A DNA stretch of 64,000 bases, taken from the NCBI RefSeq assembly GCF_016864015.1, contig NZ_CP045067.1, positions 3,854,001 through 3,918,000 on the forward strand, written 5' to 3'. The notes under the pieces are model-generated. The model ran no database searches. It worked only from the letters and a program-made list of their open reading frames with translations, and was not told where the DNA came from. Position numbers and translations under genes: made by a program. Shown here piece after piece: positions 1 to 8,537 of this stretch. The first letter of the stretch is position 1. The number at the start of each line of letters is the position of its first letter. This DNA is from Lacinutrix sp. WUR7 (lineage in GTDB: Bacteria; Bacteroidota; Bacteroidia; Flavobacteriales; Flavobacteriaceae).

Positions 1-1800
1 TTTGCCGATTGCGAAAAAACGAAAGAAAATCAAATTGTAGAGTACTCACTTACCATTATGGGCAAGTTGACACATTTTGAATCCCGAATAGTAAAAACAG
101 ACACCAATAATTTTTTATGCATCATACGAGATATTACTGAAAGTGAAAATGCAGAAAAAAAGATTCTAGACAACGAACAAAGACTCCGATTAGCTTTAGA
201 AGCAGGCGAGTTTGGTTCTTGGGATTGGAATTTACTTTCCGATACAATAGTAAGAGACAAATATCAAAACTCTTTATTTGGAATGGAAGCAGAAGAAAAT
301 ATAATTAACTATTCCGATTTTTTAAATAAAATACATCCCGAAGATAGAGATAAGGTACAATTAGCAATAACGCAAGCAATAAAAAAAACCAGTAATTATA
401 ACGTACAATACAGAATAACACATCCTGATTTATCGATACATTGGCTTCAAGAAAAAGGAAAGGTTTTTAAAAACCAAAAAGGCAAACCAGAACGTATAAT
501 AGGCGTAACTAATAGTATTACAAAGCAAAAGTTAGCAGAAGAAAAATTAAAAGAAAGTGAAGAAAAACTGCGGGAGTACACTTTTGTATTAGAAGAAAAA
601 GTAGCAGAACGAACCAAAGAATTGACTACGGTTGTTCAAAAATTAGTAGAATCTAATTTAAGCCTTGAAGACCAAATAAATGAAACTAAGGAGGCAGAGA
701 ACAAAGCTTTAAGTAGTATGTCATTACTTCATGATATTTCTCATAATTTTCCAAAGGGATTTGTTGCTGTTTGTAATTCAGATTTTAATCTTCTATTAGT
801 TGAAGGAGAAGAAGTAGATGAATTAGGTTTTAAAGGTCTAGCAAGTGCAAAAACCTTAATTAATGATGTCATAGGTGTTCCCGATGATGTAAAGGAGAAG
901 GTAAAACGAAATGTTCTAAAAACGTTTCAAGGCGAACATTGCTCTTTCGAGGTAGAATATCAAAACAGAACGTATTTAATAAATTCTACACCACTTTACG
1001 ATGCCGAAAACAAAATAAATCAAGTGTTGATGGTACATCACAATATCACACATCAAAAAGAGACCGAACTTGAAATGTTAAATACGCTTAAAAAAGAACG
1101 AGAGTTAAGCGAATTAAAATCGCGGTTTATCTCTATGGCTTCACATGAATTTAGAACGCCTTTAAGTGCTATTCTGTCTTCAGCGATACTCATTGAGAAA
1201 CAAAATGAGCCTGGAAAAGAAGATAAAAGAATAGGTTATGTAACTAAAATTAGATCGAATGTAAAAAACCTCGTCGTGATACTAAATGACTTTCTTTCTT
1301 TAGGCAAACTACAAGAAGGTAAAGTCATTGCGCATCCAGAGTCCTTCAATCTTATTGATTTTTCTAAATCGTTAATTGAAGAAATGGAGGACATCAAAAA
1401 AGAGGACCAGATCATCAATTTACAATGTGAGCATTCTTCTATTAAAGTGTTTTTAGATTCAAAACTTCTAAAACACATCCTTTACAATTTAGTATCGAAT
1501 GCTATAAAGTATTCCGAAGAACAACAAGAAATCAACATTAAAATAGCAATTAAAAACCAGTTGGTGTGCATAGACATAAAAGATAAAGGTATTGGTATTC
1601 CAGCCGAAGATCAAGACCATTTGTTTCAACGTTTTTATCGTGCGAATAATGCTTCCAATATTCAAGGCACTGGTTTAGGATTAAATATAGTAAAACAATA
1701 TACCGAATTAATGGGTGGTACCATTACCTTTAAAAGTGAAATAAATAAAGGATCTACCTTTTCTATAACCTTTCCTTTAAATGAAACAAAAGATGAATAA
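1..1800 (+). CDS. PAS-domain sensor histidine kinase (5' end outside window)
   Basis: The reading frame is open to the first base, so the true start lies upstream; 599 residues are visible. In order they show the tail of a PAS/PAC domain (ending IRDITESE, residues 1-45), a full PAS/PAC domain (about 50-160), a coiled coil (165-225), a third PAS-like domain (230-345), a HisKA domain with phospho-acceptor His382 in SHEFRTP, and a HATPase domain with N box (NLVSNAIKYS) and G boxes (DKGIGIP, GTGLGLNIV). No membrane segment is visible, so the visible part looks cytosolic. It overlaps the following response regulator by 8-20 bases, which strongly suggests a cognate pair. The ligand is unknown; no haem-ligand or Cys cluster is evident. 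Confidence 0.93.
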   Translation, partial: FADCEKTKENQIVEYSLTIMGKLTHFESRIVKTDTNNFLCIIRDITESENAEKKILDNEQRLRLALEAGEFGSWDWNLLSDTIVRDKYQNSLFGMEAEENIINYSDFLNKIHPEDRDKVQLAITQAIKKTSNYNVQYRITHPDLSIHWLQEKGKVFKNQKGKPERIIGVTNSITKQKLAEEKLKESEEKLREYTFVLEEKVAERTKELTTVVQKLVESNLSLEDQINETKEAENKALSSMSLLHDISHNFPKGFVAVCNSDFNLLLVEGEEVDELGFKGLASAKTLINDVIGVPDDVKEKVKRNVLKTFQGEHCSFEVEYQNRTYLINSTPLYDAENKINQVLMVHHNITHQKETELEMLNTLKKERELSELKSRFISMASHEFRTPLSAILSSAILIEKQNEPGKEDKRIGYVTKIRSNVKNLVVILNDFLSLGKLQEGKVIAHPESFNLIDFSKSLIEEMEDIKKEDQIINLQCEHSSIKVFLDSKLLKHILYNLVSNAIKYSEEQQEINIKIAIKNQLVCIDIKDKGIGIPAEDQDHLFQRFYRANNASNIQGTGLGLNIVKQYTELMGGTITFKSEINKGSTFSITFPLNETKDE

Positions 1801-2863
1801 AATACTATTAATTGAGGACAATCAAGACGTACGAGAAAATACCGCGGATATTCTTGAATTAAATAATTATGCCGTCATTACTGCAGAAAATGGTGAAATA
1901 GGTGTTAAAAAAGCCCTAAAACATCATCCTGATATTATTATATGCGATATAATGATGCCTATTTTAGATGGCTATGGTGTTTTTGAAAGCTTAAGTAAAA
2001 ACCATAAAACAGCACGGATTCCTTTTATTTTTCTAAGTGCTAAATCGGAAAAATCAGATATAAGAAAAGGAATGAATATTGGCGTGGATGATTATCTAAC
2101 CAAACCATTTGAAGAGGAGGAATTATTAGACGCTATAGTGTGCCGTATAAAAAAGAGTGATTTTTTAAAAAAAGAATTCTCTAAAAACATAGAAGGTATT
2201 AGTGAATTTATCAACGAAGCTTCAGACTTTCTAAAGTTAGAAGAACTATCTAAAGATCGCAATCTAGAAAAGTATAAAACGAAAGATTGTATTTTTAATG
2301 AAGGTACTGCTGCCCATCAATTATATTTTATACAAAGCGGAAATGTAAAAACATATAGAACTACCGAATCTGGAAAAGAATTTGTTACCGGCTTATATGG
2401 ACCTGGAGATTTTATTGGTCAGTTATCACTTCTTGGCGATAAAGGTTTATACGTAGAAACGGCAAGTGTACTAGAAGATGCAGAGATTTGCGGAATCCCA
2501 AAAGCAGATTTCACCAAACTCCTGTACGGCAACAAAGAGGTTTCTAATAAATTTATAGATATTATCTCTAATAATTTAATAGACATGCAGGAACATTTAG
2601 TAGATATGGCCTACGCTACAGTACGAAAAAGAACAGCCAAAGCATTGTTAGAACTAGATGAAAAAGGACTAATTAAAGATAATAAACATACGGGTATAAG
2701 TATTCCTAGAGAAGATTTTGCAGGATTAATTGGTACAGCAACAGAAACGGCTATACGTATGTTAACCGAATTTAAACATGAAGGTTTAATTGACGTAGAA
2801 ACAAACAGAAGGCTTGTTATATTAGACAAAGAAAGTCTAAAACAAATTTCAGAATTTGGATAA
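1793..2863 (+). CDS. Response regulator with receiver fused to CRP/FNR-type effector
   Basis: The protein has 356 residues from ATG 1793; an ATG at 1781 would add four. Receiver domain 1-120 has phospho-acceptor Asp52 (CDIMMP), acidic Glu8/Asp9, Ser82 and Lys104. A cyclic-nucleotide-binding fold follows (about 150-265), then a Crp-type winged helix (270-345). The phosphate cassette reads FIGQLSLLGD...VETASV, without the Arg-Ser pair of true cAMP receptors, and there is no FNR iron-sulfur Cys cluster, so phosphorylation probably replaces the small ligand. The recognition helix (TATETAIRMLTEF) keeps Glu318 and Arg322, spaced as the TGA-reading Glu and Arg of CRP and FNR. It is translationally coupled to the kinase gene. 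I infer that it controls the TGA-N6-TCA promoters found across this window. Confidence 0.92.
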   Translation: MNKILLIEDNQDVRENTADILELNNYAVITAENGEIGVKKALKHHPDIIICDIMMPILDGYGVFESLSKNHKTARIPFIFLSAKSEKSDIRKGMNIGVDDYLTKPFEEEELLDAIVCRIKKSDFLKKEFSKNIEGISEFINEASDFLKLEELSKDRNLEKYKTKDCIFNEGTAAHQLYFIQSGNVKTYRTTESGKEFVTGLYGPGDFIGQLSLLGDKGLYVETASVLEDAEICGIPKADFTKLLYGNKEVSNKFIDIISNNLIDMQEHLVDMAYATVRKRTAKALLELDEKGLIKDNKHTGISIPREDFAGLIGTATETAIRMLTEFKHEGLIDVETNRRLVILDKESLKQISEFG

Positions 2864-2880
2864 TAGTTATAAAATAAAAA

Positions 2881-2914
2881 AAGAGTTTTACTATAATCAC
2901 AAAGTAAAACTCTT
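2881..2914. terminator. Bidirectional rho-independent terminator
   Basis: A perfect 12-bp stem (AAGAGTTTTACT at 2881-2892 with 2903-2914) with a 10-base loop is flanked by A and T runs. It separates the regulator gene from the convergent YtxH operon and can serve both. Confidence 0.88.
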
Positions 2915-2919
2915 TTTTA

Positions 2920-3135
2920 TTATCTAAACTTTTTAATCAAACTATTCATTATAAATGTTAGCAGTTGTTCTTGCAAAGCTACTTTAACCTCATTTTTAAT
3001 AGTAGTTGCGCTAAGGCTATCTTTAGAGCTTTTTAAATTCAGTTTTATATGTTGTTTATAAATCTGTTTTTGCAGACTTAAAATTTTTAACTGATTATCT
3101 ATTTCGTCAAACGAATTGTAGCTATTTGGTATCAT
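2920..3135 (-). CDS. Small hypothetical protein, last gene of the YtxH operon
   Basis: A 71-residue soluble, Lys-rich, probably helical protein with no signal peptide or membrane segment. I do not recognise the family. Its start overlaps the end of the holin-like gene by 14 bases, typical of translational coupling, so it is probably real and acts with the YtxH and holin-like proteins. It ends just before the bidirectional terminator. Expression should come from the activator-type promoter in front of the YtxH gene. Confidence 0.65.
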   Translation of the reverse strand: MIPNSYNSFDEIDNQLKILSLQKQIYKQHIKLNLKSSKDSLSATTIKNEVKVALQEQLLTFIMNSLIKKFR

Positions 3136-3481
3136 CTTTTATAAAATAACATTTAGAAAATTTTCTTAATAATGGTCCGTTAAACCTATCTCTTAAAAAA
3201 TAAACAACCATTACAACTAACACATAAAACAATCCAACAATTAAAAAACCATAAAACGTATCATCTAAAATTTGCGCTAACCTAAAAGCTACTGCAAAAG
3301 ATAATATTAATAAAGTAATACAGGCCAAAGAACCTATCACAATAACTTTTGTGATATAAGTAACGCCTAGCATAAGCACTTTAAAGCTTTTAAGCTTCAT
3401 GTAATCTTCACTGCTTTTTAAATAAGCGTGAATATGGACATCTGTGTCTAATACGTTTTCTTTTAATTTTTCAAAAGCCAT
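3122..3481 (-). CDS. Holin-superfamily-like (DUF1469-type) membrane protein
   Basis: This 119-residue protein has a polar N-terminal third (1-40), two long hydrophobic segments (about 43-70 and 78-98) and a basic tail. The layout resembles the Phage_holin_3_6/DUF1469 family, which is common in chromosomal stress operons next to YtxH genes and need not be phage-derived. It lies 5 bases after the YtxH gene and overlaps the next small gene. The role is unknown; an inner-membrane envelope stress role is inferred from context. Confidence 0.7.
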   Translation of the reverse strand: MAFEKLKENVLDTDVHIHAYLKSSEDYMKLKSFKVLMLGVTYITKVIVIGSLACITLLILSFAVAFRLAQILDDTFYGFLIVGLFYVLVVMVVYFLRDRFNGPLLRKFSKCYFIKDDTK

Positions 3482-3486
3482 AATTA

Positions 3487-3810
3487 TTATTTTTGAGGCT
3501 CCATATTTTTAAGCTCTTCTAACTTACGTTCTAAGCTAGAAATAATGTCTTCTGCCTTACCATTCATATGAGAAATAGTTTCATCTAACTTTTCTTTCAT
3601 TTCTTGTTTTTTCTCATGTACAGATCTTGTAAGGTCTGCTTTAGCATGCGATACACGTTCCGAAATATCATGTTTTGTTTCGTCTGCTTTTTGTTTAATT
3701 TTTTTTCTAGTTTTAATCCCTTTATCCGGCGCATATAAAACTCCGATTCCTGCTCCTATTGCAGCTCCAGCTAATAAAGCTAACAGTGTATTTTCTTTAG
3801 TACTTGACAT
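3487..3810 (-). CDS. YtxH-domain general stress protein
   Basis: This 107-residue protein has a Gly/Ala-rich hydrophobic N-terminal segment (LLALLAGAAIGAGIGVLYAP, residues 9-28) followed by a Lys/Glu-rich coiled-coil tail. That is the YtxH domain (formerly DUF948-associated), membrane-anchored proteins linked to general stress in Bacillus and widespread in Bacteroidetes. It is the first gene of a three-gene operon. Its promoter has a perfect TACTTTTG -7 element and a perfect TGACCTAGGTCA activator palindrome. Confidence 0.85.
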   Translation of the reverse strand: MSSTKENTLLALLAGAAIGAGIGVLYAPDKGIKTRKKIKQKADETKHDISERVSHAKADLTRSVHEKKQEMKEKLDETISHMNGKAEDIISSLERKLEELKNMEPQK

Positions 3811-3851
3811 AATTCTATAATTTTAAGATTAGTAAATTAATTTCTATACCT

Positions 3852-3894
3852 CAAAAGTAGGGCAACAAACTAGAAATTAGAATGACCTAGGTCA
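3852..3894 (-). promoter_or_regulatory. Activator-type promoter of the YtxH operon
   Basis: On the minus strand TGACCTAGGTCA (3883-3894) is followed after exactly 23 bases by TACTTTTG (3852-3859), a perfect Bacteroidetes -7 element. The palindrome centre falls near -41. It lies back to back with the promoter of the gene at 4000. Confidence 0.82.
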
Positions 3895-3936
3895 CTCTGA
3901 CAAAAATTAATAACAGGATAAAAAAAAATAGCCAAA

Positions 3937-3979
3937 TGATGTAAGTCATTCCTTTTTGAGACAAATCATCTTACTTTAG
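3937..3979 (+). promoter_or_regulatory. Activator-type promoter of the gene at 4000
   Basis: TGATGTAAGTCA (3937-3948) is followed after 23 bases by TACTTTAG (3972-3979), 5 of 6 fixed positions of TAnnTTTG. It is divergent from the YtxH promoter; the two palindromes are 42 bases apart. Confidence 0.78.
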
Positions 3980-3999
3980 ACCTACAATAAGTAATTACC

Positions 4000-4470
4000 A
4001 TGGAATCTAAAATAAGAGAAACAACCCAAAAGCGCATTTTTATAAAATCATATCCAAAATTTCAGCAAATAGAAGCACTAATAAAAGGGATGAACCTACC
4101 TGAGAATAAAAATCAACAAATCTCTATTATTGGTAAGTTTGATGAAGAACATTTGGATGCTACTAAAAATTTAACTGCTTTAGAAGAGGAAATGGAAACA
4201 AAATGCAAAGCGTTATTTCCATACCCGATAGACTTTGGCATTCTTTCCAATCCTGATATTGGTACCATTTTCATTACAGGATTTCTTGTATCCACATTTT
4301 TACAAGAAATAGAACGCAAAGAAATTGGCGCCATGCTAACGGGGCCTTATGGAATTTTAAGAGGCTTAGGAATATACCCTGAAAGTGCTGCATTAAATTT
4401 AAAAGCATTACAACTTGGACGCTACTTATTAATAATTAGAGGCACCAAAAAGGAGTTAAAAGTGTTATAA
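4000..4470 (+). CDS. Hypothetical stress protein with glycine-rich hydrophobic core
   Basis: A 156-residue protein. Residues 1-70 are polar with an alternating pattern (ISIIGKF), and about 80-130 hold a Gly-rich hydrophobic stretch (IGTIFITGFLVSTF, then GAMLTGPYGILRGLGI). The pattern recalls YflT/DUF1269-type general stress proteins, in which a small alpha/beta domain precedes a Gly-rich hairpin, but the similarity is weak and I do not claim the family. It is a single-gene unit with its own activator promoter and no cotranscribed downstream gene. Confidence 0.7.
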   Translation: MESKIRETTQKRIFIKSYPKFQQIEALIKGMNLPENKNQQISIIGKFDEEHLDATKNLTALEEEMETKCKALFPYPIDFGILSNPDIGTIFITGFLVSTFLQEIERKEIGAMLTGPYGILRGLGIYPESAALNLKALQLGRYLLIIRGTKKELKVL

Positions 4471-4836
4471 AAAAAATATAAGATAAGTACTAAATACGTT
4501 CTAGCTTTAAGTCGCAAAACCCCAAACATATTGGTTGTTTTACAAGTATTATACATGCTTTATTTTCTACTTATAGCAGTTTGTATCCATCGATTCCGTG
4601 ATACCTTGATACCTTGATGCCTTGATGCCTTGATACCTTGATACCTTGATACCTTGATACCTTGATAAGGTATAAAATGTATAACATACTTTTCATACCA
4701 TCTCGATTTTAAATGCATTACCACCATAAAAAATCATACTTCTATTTTTTTTAAAGAACGATATGGCATTAATGATATAACTAAATTAATGGATATTTGA
4801 TTGCTGTAAAATGACTTCCAATTGGATTTTTTTTTT
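4471..4836. other. Convergent intergenic region with an octamer tandem repeat
   Basis: This 366-base gap between two convergent genes holds no convincing ORF longer than 50 codons and no TGA-N6-TCA site. Its only notable structure is the octamer repeat listed separately. A short TCCAATTGGA palindrome at 4818-4827 followed by a T run could end plus-strand transcripts. Confidence 0.6.
4601..4664. repeat. Tandem octamer repeat, eight copies
   Basis: Eight head-to-tail copies of an 8-base unit run from 4601: units 1-2 and 5-8 read ATACCTTG, units 3-4 read ATGCCTTG. The array is preceded by a degenerate unit (ATTCCGTG) and followed by ATAAGGTAT, which could fold back on the last units. It lies outside any gene. 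Confidence 0.95.
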
Positions 4837-7233
4837 CTAATTAGGCATTGGCTTTTTATCCAAAATACTTTTTTCTGATTTATTCATATTTTCGATACCT
4901 TGTAATAAAGCATCTGGATTAAAAGAAATACTATCTATACCTTCGTTAATCAAAAAAGTTGCAAATTCTGGAAAGTCACTAGGTGCTTGACCACACAAAC
5001 CAATTTTAGTTTTTGTTGTTTTCGCGGAATGGATTGCCATGGAAATCATCTTTTTTGCTGCTTGATCATTTTCGTCAAATAGCTTACCCATTAATTGCGA
5101 ATCTCTATCAATACCTAATGTTAGTTGGGTAAGATCATTAGAACCTATGGAGAATCCATCAAATATTTCAGCAAATTGTTCCGCCAAAATCACATTACTA
5201 GGAATCTCTACCATAGTATACACTTCCAGTCCATTTTTACCTCGTTTCAACCCATTATTCTCTAAACTGACCAATACTTTTTCACCTTCTTTTATTGTTC
5301 TACAAAACGGCACCATTACTTTTAGGTTAGTAAGTCCCATAACCTCACGTACTTTTTTAATCGCCCTACATTCCAATGCAAATCCATCTTTATACAGATC
5401 ACTATAGTAGCGTGACGCTCCTCTAAAACCTAACATTGGATTCTCTTCTTTAGGTTCAAATTGAGCTCCACCAATTAAATTGGCATATTCATTGGTTTTA
5501 AAATCACTTAGTCGTACAATGACTTCTTTAGGATAAAAAGCAGCTGCAATAGTTGCAATACCTTGTGATAACTTATCTACAAAATATTCCGTTTTCTCAG
5601 AATAGGTTTTAGTAATTTCGATTATCTCTTTTTGAATGGCAACATCCTCTATAGTATTAAACTTTACCAAAGCCATAGGATGCACTTTTACCAAGTGTGT
5701 GATAATGAATTCCATGCGTAACAATCCTACTCCATTATTTGGATAAAACGATAGTTGGAATGCATTTTCTGGATCGGCAAGTATCATTTTCACTTCGGTC
5801 TTGGGTAGTTTAATATTTGAAAAATCAATTTCTTTTTTTTCAAAAGCACACTTTCCTTGGTAGATATATCCCGTTTTTCCTTGGGAACAAGTAACCGTTA
5901 TTATTTCACCATTCTGGATAATATCTGTAGCATTATCGCATCCAACAATTGCTGGAACACCTAATTCTCTAGCTACAATAGCAGCATGACTTGTTCTACC
6001 TCCTTTGTTAGTTATTATACCTGCTACTTGTTTTAATAATGGATCCCAATCTGGCGTAATCGTATCTGTCACAATAATAGTATCTGACGATAGTTGATCT
6101 GCATCTTTTGGAGATTTTAGAAGGCGTGCTTTTCCTACTGCTATTTTAGATCCTACCGCATTTCCTTGCGATAATAATTCCCCTTTTTCTAATAAATTAT
6201 ATTCAATATGGATATTTTTATTTCTTGTTTGATGCACCGTTTCTGGTCGCGCTTGTGTAACAAACAACTCTCCAGACAAACCGTCTTTTGCCCATTCAAT
6301 ATCCATTGCTTTTTGATAATGGTCTTCTATACATTTTGCCCACTTTGCCATAATAACTACCTCTGCATCTGTTAATACAAATTGTTGTTGTTTTTCTTCA
6401 GGGGTTTCTATATTTATGGTTGCAATGTCATTAGAAGATTCTGAATAAATCATGGTTAACTTCTTATCTCCTAATTTTTTTTGAATGATGGGATACTTAT
6501 TCGTTTTCAAACTTGGTTTAAAGACATAATATTCGTCTGGACTTACAACACCTTGCACAATGTTTTCCCCTAAACCCCAAACACCAGAAAGGTGAATTAT
6601 ATTATTAAAACCAGACTCTGGCTCTATGGTAAAACCCACTCCAGAACATCCTTTATCAGAACGAACCATAAGTTGCACGCCAACAGATAAAGCTATGGTA
6701 TCATGCTTAAAACCTTTGTCTTCCCGATATTTTATAGCACGATTGGTATATAAAGATGCCATGCACTTTTTAATTGCCTTTAGTAATTCTTGTTCGCCTT
6801 TTATATTTAAAAAGGTTTCGTGTTGTCCTGCAAAACTAGCATCTGGTAAGTCTTCGGCTGTGGCACTACTTCTTACAGCAACCGCACAATTACTTTCTTT
6901 ACATAAATTTTTATAAGCGGATTTTATTTCATCTGAAAAAACGGCTGAAAAAGTTCCATTTAAAATATAGTTACGAGCTTGTTCTCCAATAGCTTCTAAA
7001 TTAGAATAGGACGCTCTGTCGAGTTGAGTTAAAAGTACTTTTAAAGATTCTTGAATCTCATTCCCCTCTAAAAACTCCCAAAAAGCTGCAGAAGTTGTTG
7101 CAAATCCGTTTGGAACACGAACTCCTTTTGAGGTTAACTTATTATACATCTCTCCTAGAGAAGCATTCTTCCCTCCTACAAGACTTATATCACTAATAGC
7201 AATTTCACTAAACTTTTTGATACGCGATTCCAT
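4837..7233 (-). CDS. ppsA: Phosphoenolpyruvate synthase
   Basis: This 798-residue protein makes PEP from pyruvate and ATP, giving AMP and phosphate, at the entry to gluconeogenesis. The N-terminal ATP-grasp-type domain (1-340) contains GGKNASLGEM and VRSSATAEDLPDASFAGQ. The central phosphohistidine domain has GGRTSHAAIVARELG. The C-terminal PEP/pyruvate barrel holds FSIGSNDLTQLTLGIDRD and GLCGQAPSD. Length and motif order are normal for PpsA. It is monocistronic with its own TGA-N6-TCA promoter. The other PEP-forming enzyme in the window, PEP carboxykinase, lies behind the same promoter type, so the regulon appears to command PEP supply. Confidence 0.96.
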   Translation of the reverse strand: MESRIKKFSEIAISDISLVGGKNASLGEMYNKLTSKGVRVPNGFATTSAAFWEFLEGNEIQESLKVLLTQLDRASYSNLEAIGEQARNYILNGTFSAVFSDEIKSAYKNLCKESNCAVAVRSSATAEDLPDASFAGQHETFLNIKGEQELLKAIKKCMASLYTNRAIKYREDKGFKHDTIALSVGVQLMVRSDKGCSGVGFTIEPESGFNNIIHLSGVWGLGENIVQGVVSPDEYYVFKPSLKTNKYPIIQKKLGDKKLTMIYSESSNDIATINIETPEEKQQQFVLTDAEVVIMAKWAKCIEDHYQKAMDIEWAKDGLSGELFVTQARPETVHQTRNKNIHIEYNLLEKGELLSQGNAVGSKIAVGKARLLKSPKDADQLSSDTIIVTDTITPDWDPLLKQVAGIITNKGGRTSHAAIVARELGVPAIVGCDNATDIIQNGEIITVTCSQGKTGYIYQGKCAFEKKEIDFSNIKLPKTEVKMILADPENAFQLSFYPNNGVGLLRMEFIITHLVKVHPMALVKFNTIEDVAIQKEIIEITKTYSEKTEYFVDKLSQGIATIAAAFYPKEVIVRLSDFKTNEYANLIGGAQFEPKEENPMLGFRGASRYYSDLYKDGFALECRAIKKVREVMGLTNLKVMVPFCRTIKEGEKVLVSLENNGLKRGKNGLEVYTMVEIPSNVILAEQFAEIFDGFSIGSNDLTQLTLGIDRDSQLMGKLFDENDQAAKKMISMAIHSAKTTKTKIGLCGQAPSDFPEFATFLINEGIDSISFNPDALLQGIENMNKSEKSILDKKPMPN

Positions 7234-7257
7234 ATTTTCATTTATTTAATTTCATCC

Positions 7258-7300
7258 TAAAAATACTCATTCTGTTTTCTATTCTAAATGACTAAAGTCA
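7258..7300 (-). promoter_or_regulatory. Activator-type promoter of ppsA
   Basis: On the minus strand the palindrome at 7289-7300 (TGACTTTAGTCA) is followed after 23 bases by TATTTTTA (7258-7265), 5 of 6 positions of TAnnTTTG. The predicted leader is about 20 bases. Confidence 0.75.
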
Positions 7301-7472
7301 TTTTGCTCTTTTTTTATTGCAATCTCAGGATTGTTGCTTCTATAACGAAATAGTAAATGGATTGTATTTTGCGAATTTTCAAAAAAATCGATGTGATAAA
7401 TATTTTTTTAAAAAAAATTAAAACATTTCATAGTCGTAATCGTTATTCATTAATGTAAAAGGATATTGCATA

Positions 7473-7508
7473 AAAAAAGGAAGCCAACCAATGAAGACTT
7501 CCTTTTTT
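7473..7508 (-). terminator. Terminator after the secreted PepSY-like gene
   Basis: An 11-bp stem (AAAAAAGGAAG at 7473-7483 with CTTCCTTTTTT at 7498-7508) with T runs on the minus strand lies downstream of the gene ending at 7570. Confidence 0.82.
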
Positions 7509-7569
7509 ACTTACAACAAAACACAAGGCTTGTTGTTAAAATATTTAGCAATGATATTTAGTATTTATA

Positions 7570-8124
7570 TCATTTTTTTTTCAATTCTAGGTTTAATTTT
7601 TTTTGGACTTTTAAGATTTCTCCTTTTCCATCCATAAAGACCACCTTTTTTTCTTTTCCTTTTGTTATAATAAATTTAAATCGTTCTTTTTTCTGTTTGC
7701 CAGAATAGTGTGTTAATTTATAATGATCCTTTGTTATTAACCAACCAGGAAATGCTTTTGCCATAGCGTTTCTAACCTCTAAATTTGGTGCCGTATTTTT
7801 AAAGTGCTCTACGGTACTTAATAACTCCCCTTCCTTATTGTAAGTGGTCACTATTTTACTGTTTTTTCCTTTCAAAATTACTTGATACGTTTCATAGTCT
7901 TCCTCAGCATCCATGTTTCTATTTACATATACCTCTTCTTCAATGAATTCGATAGGAATTGCATAAAATTCCGTCATTTCAAAATCACCAAAGTCAGTAT
8001 CGATGGCTTCAATAATGACTCCTGGAACTTTGTCTTTTTTAATTTTTGCTTGAAAAAGCACGCCTTGGCCATAAGATTGCATTGTCAACCCTATTAAAAT
8101 TAGGCCTAAAATAAATTTTTTCAT
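7570..8124 (-). CDS. Secreted PepSY/BLIP-like protein
   Basis: This 184-residue protein has a classical signal peptide (MKKFILGLILIGLTMQSYGQ, cleaved after about residue 20). The mature part is rich in Lys and Glu, with repeated beta-type segments (YQVILKGKNSKIVTTYNKEG; RFKFIITKGKEKKVVFMDGKGEI) that resemble the PepSY-like/BLIP fold of periplasmic Bacteroidetes proteins; the fold assignment is tentative. It has its own promoter with a perfect -7 element about 95 bases upstream and its own terminator, so it is a single-gene unit of the regulon. Confidence 0.78.
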   Translation of the reverse strand: MKKFILGLILIGLTMQSYGQGVLFQAKIKKDKVPGVIIEAIDTDFGDFEMTEFYAIPIEFIEEEVYVNRNMDAEEDYETYQVILKGKNSKIVTTYNKEGELLSTVEHFKNTAPNLEVRNAMAKAFPGWLITKDHYKLTHYSGKQKKERFKFIITKGKEKKVVFMDGKGEILKVQKKLNLELKKK

Positions 8125-8219
8125 TTTTTTAAATTTTAGATATTAATTAATTTGAAAACTATAGATAGAAATACCTAACTATGGATTTTAGAAAAGCTTC
8201 TAATCTATTAATTATACAA

Positions 8220-8262
8220 CAAATTTAAAATGAATAGTCTTGAGACGAAATGACTTGAATCA
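8220..8262 (-). promoter_or_regulatory. Activator-type promoter of the secreted PepSY-like gene
   Basis: On the minus strand the palindrome at 8251-8262 (TGATTCAAGTCA) is followed after exactly 23 bases by TAAATTTG (8220-8227), a perfect -7 element. I found this site by searching for the pattern after defining it elsewhere, which makes it a useful test case. Confidence 0.8.
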
Positions 8263-8537
8263 GTTGATGAAGTTTTGTTGAATTGAGTAAACATGTCTTT
8301 AAATACAGACAGTGAATAAGAGCACCATAGAGGAATCTTTTAAAAAAGAAAACTGGGATTTGTAAACACCTTAGTTTTCTTAAAAACGCAAAATTAATTT
8401 TACAACAATCCAAACTAATAGTATTTACATTTTATGAGCCTTACTAACTACTTCAAGCTTTTTATATAAATATATAAAAGAATGCCTTCATTGAGCTTTA
8501 TGAAATAATATAGATTCATGTAATATTATTTTCGGGC
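8263..8537. other. Intergenic spacer between two divergent regulon promoters
   Basis: Between the palindromes of two divergent activator promoters I see no supported gene, repeat or hairpin. A short minus-strand frame at 8225-8413 overlaps the promoter and lacks gene-like features. Confidence 0.5.

Noticed and set aside
3122-3810. Phage remnant suggested by the holin-like protein
   Set aside because: YtxH and DUF1469-type proteins are common chromosomal stress proteins and no other phage gene is nearby.
4601-4664. CRISPR-like array
   Set aside because: The units are 8 bases with no spacers and no cas genes are present.
8225-8413. Minus-strand open frame of 62 codons
   Set aside because: It overlaps a regulon promoter with a perfect -7 element, is Cys/Phe/Leu-rich without a signal peptide pattern and has no promoter or neighbours that support it.
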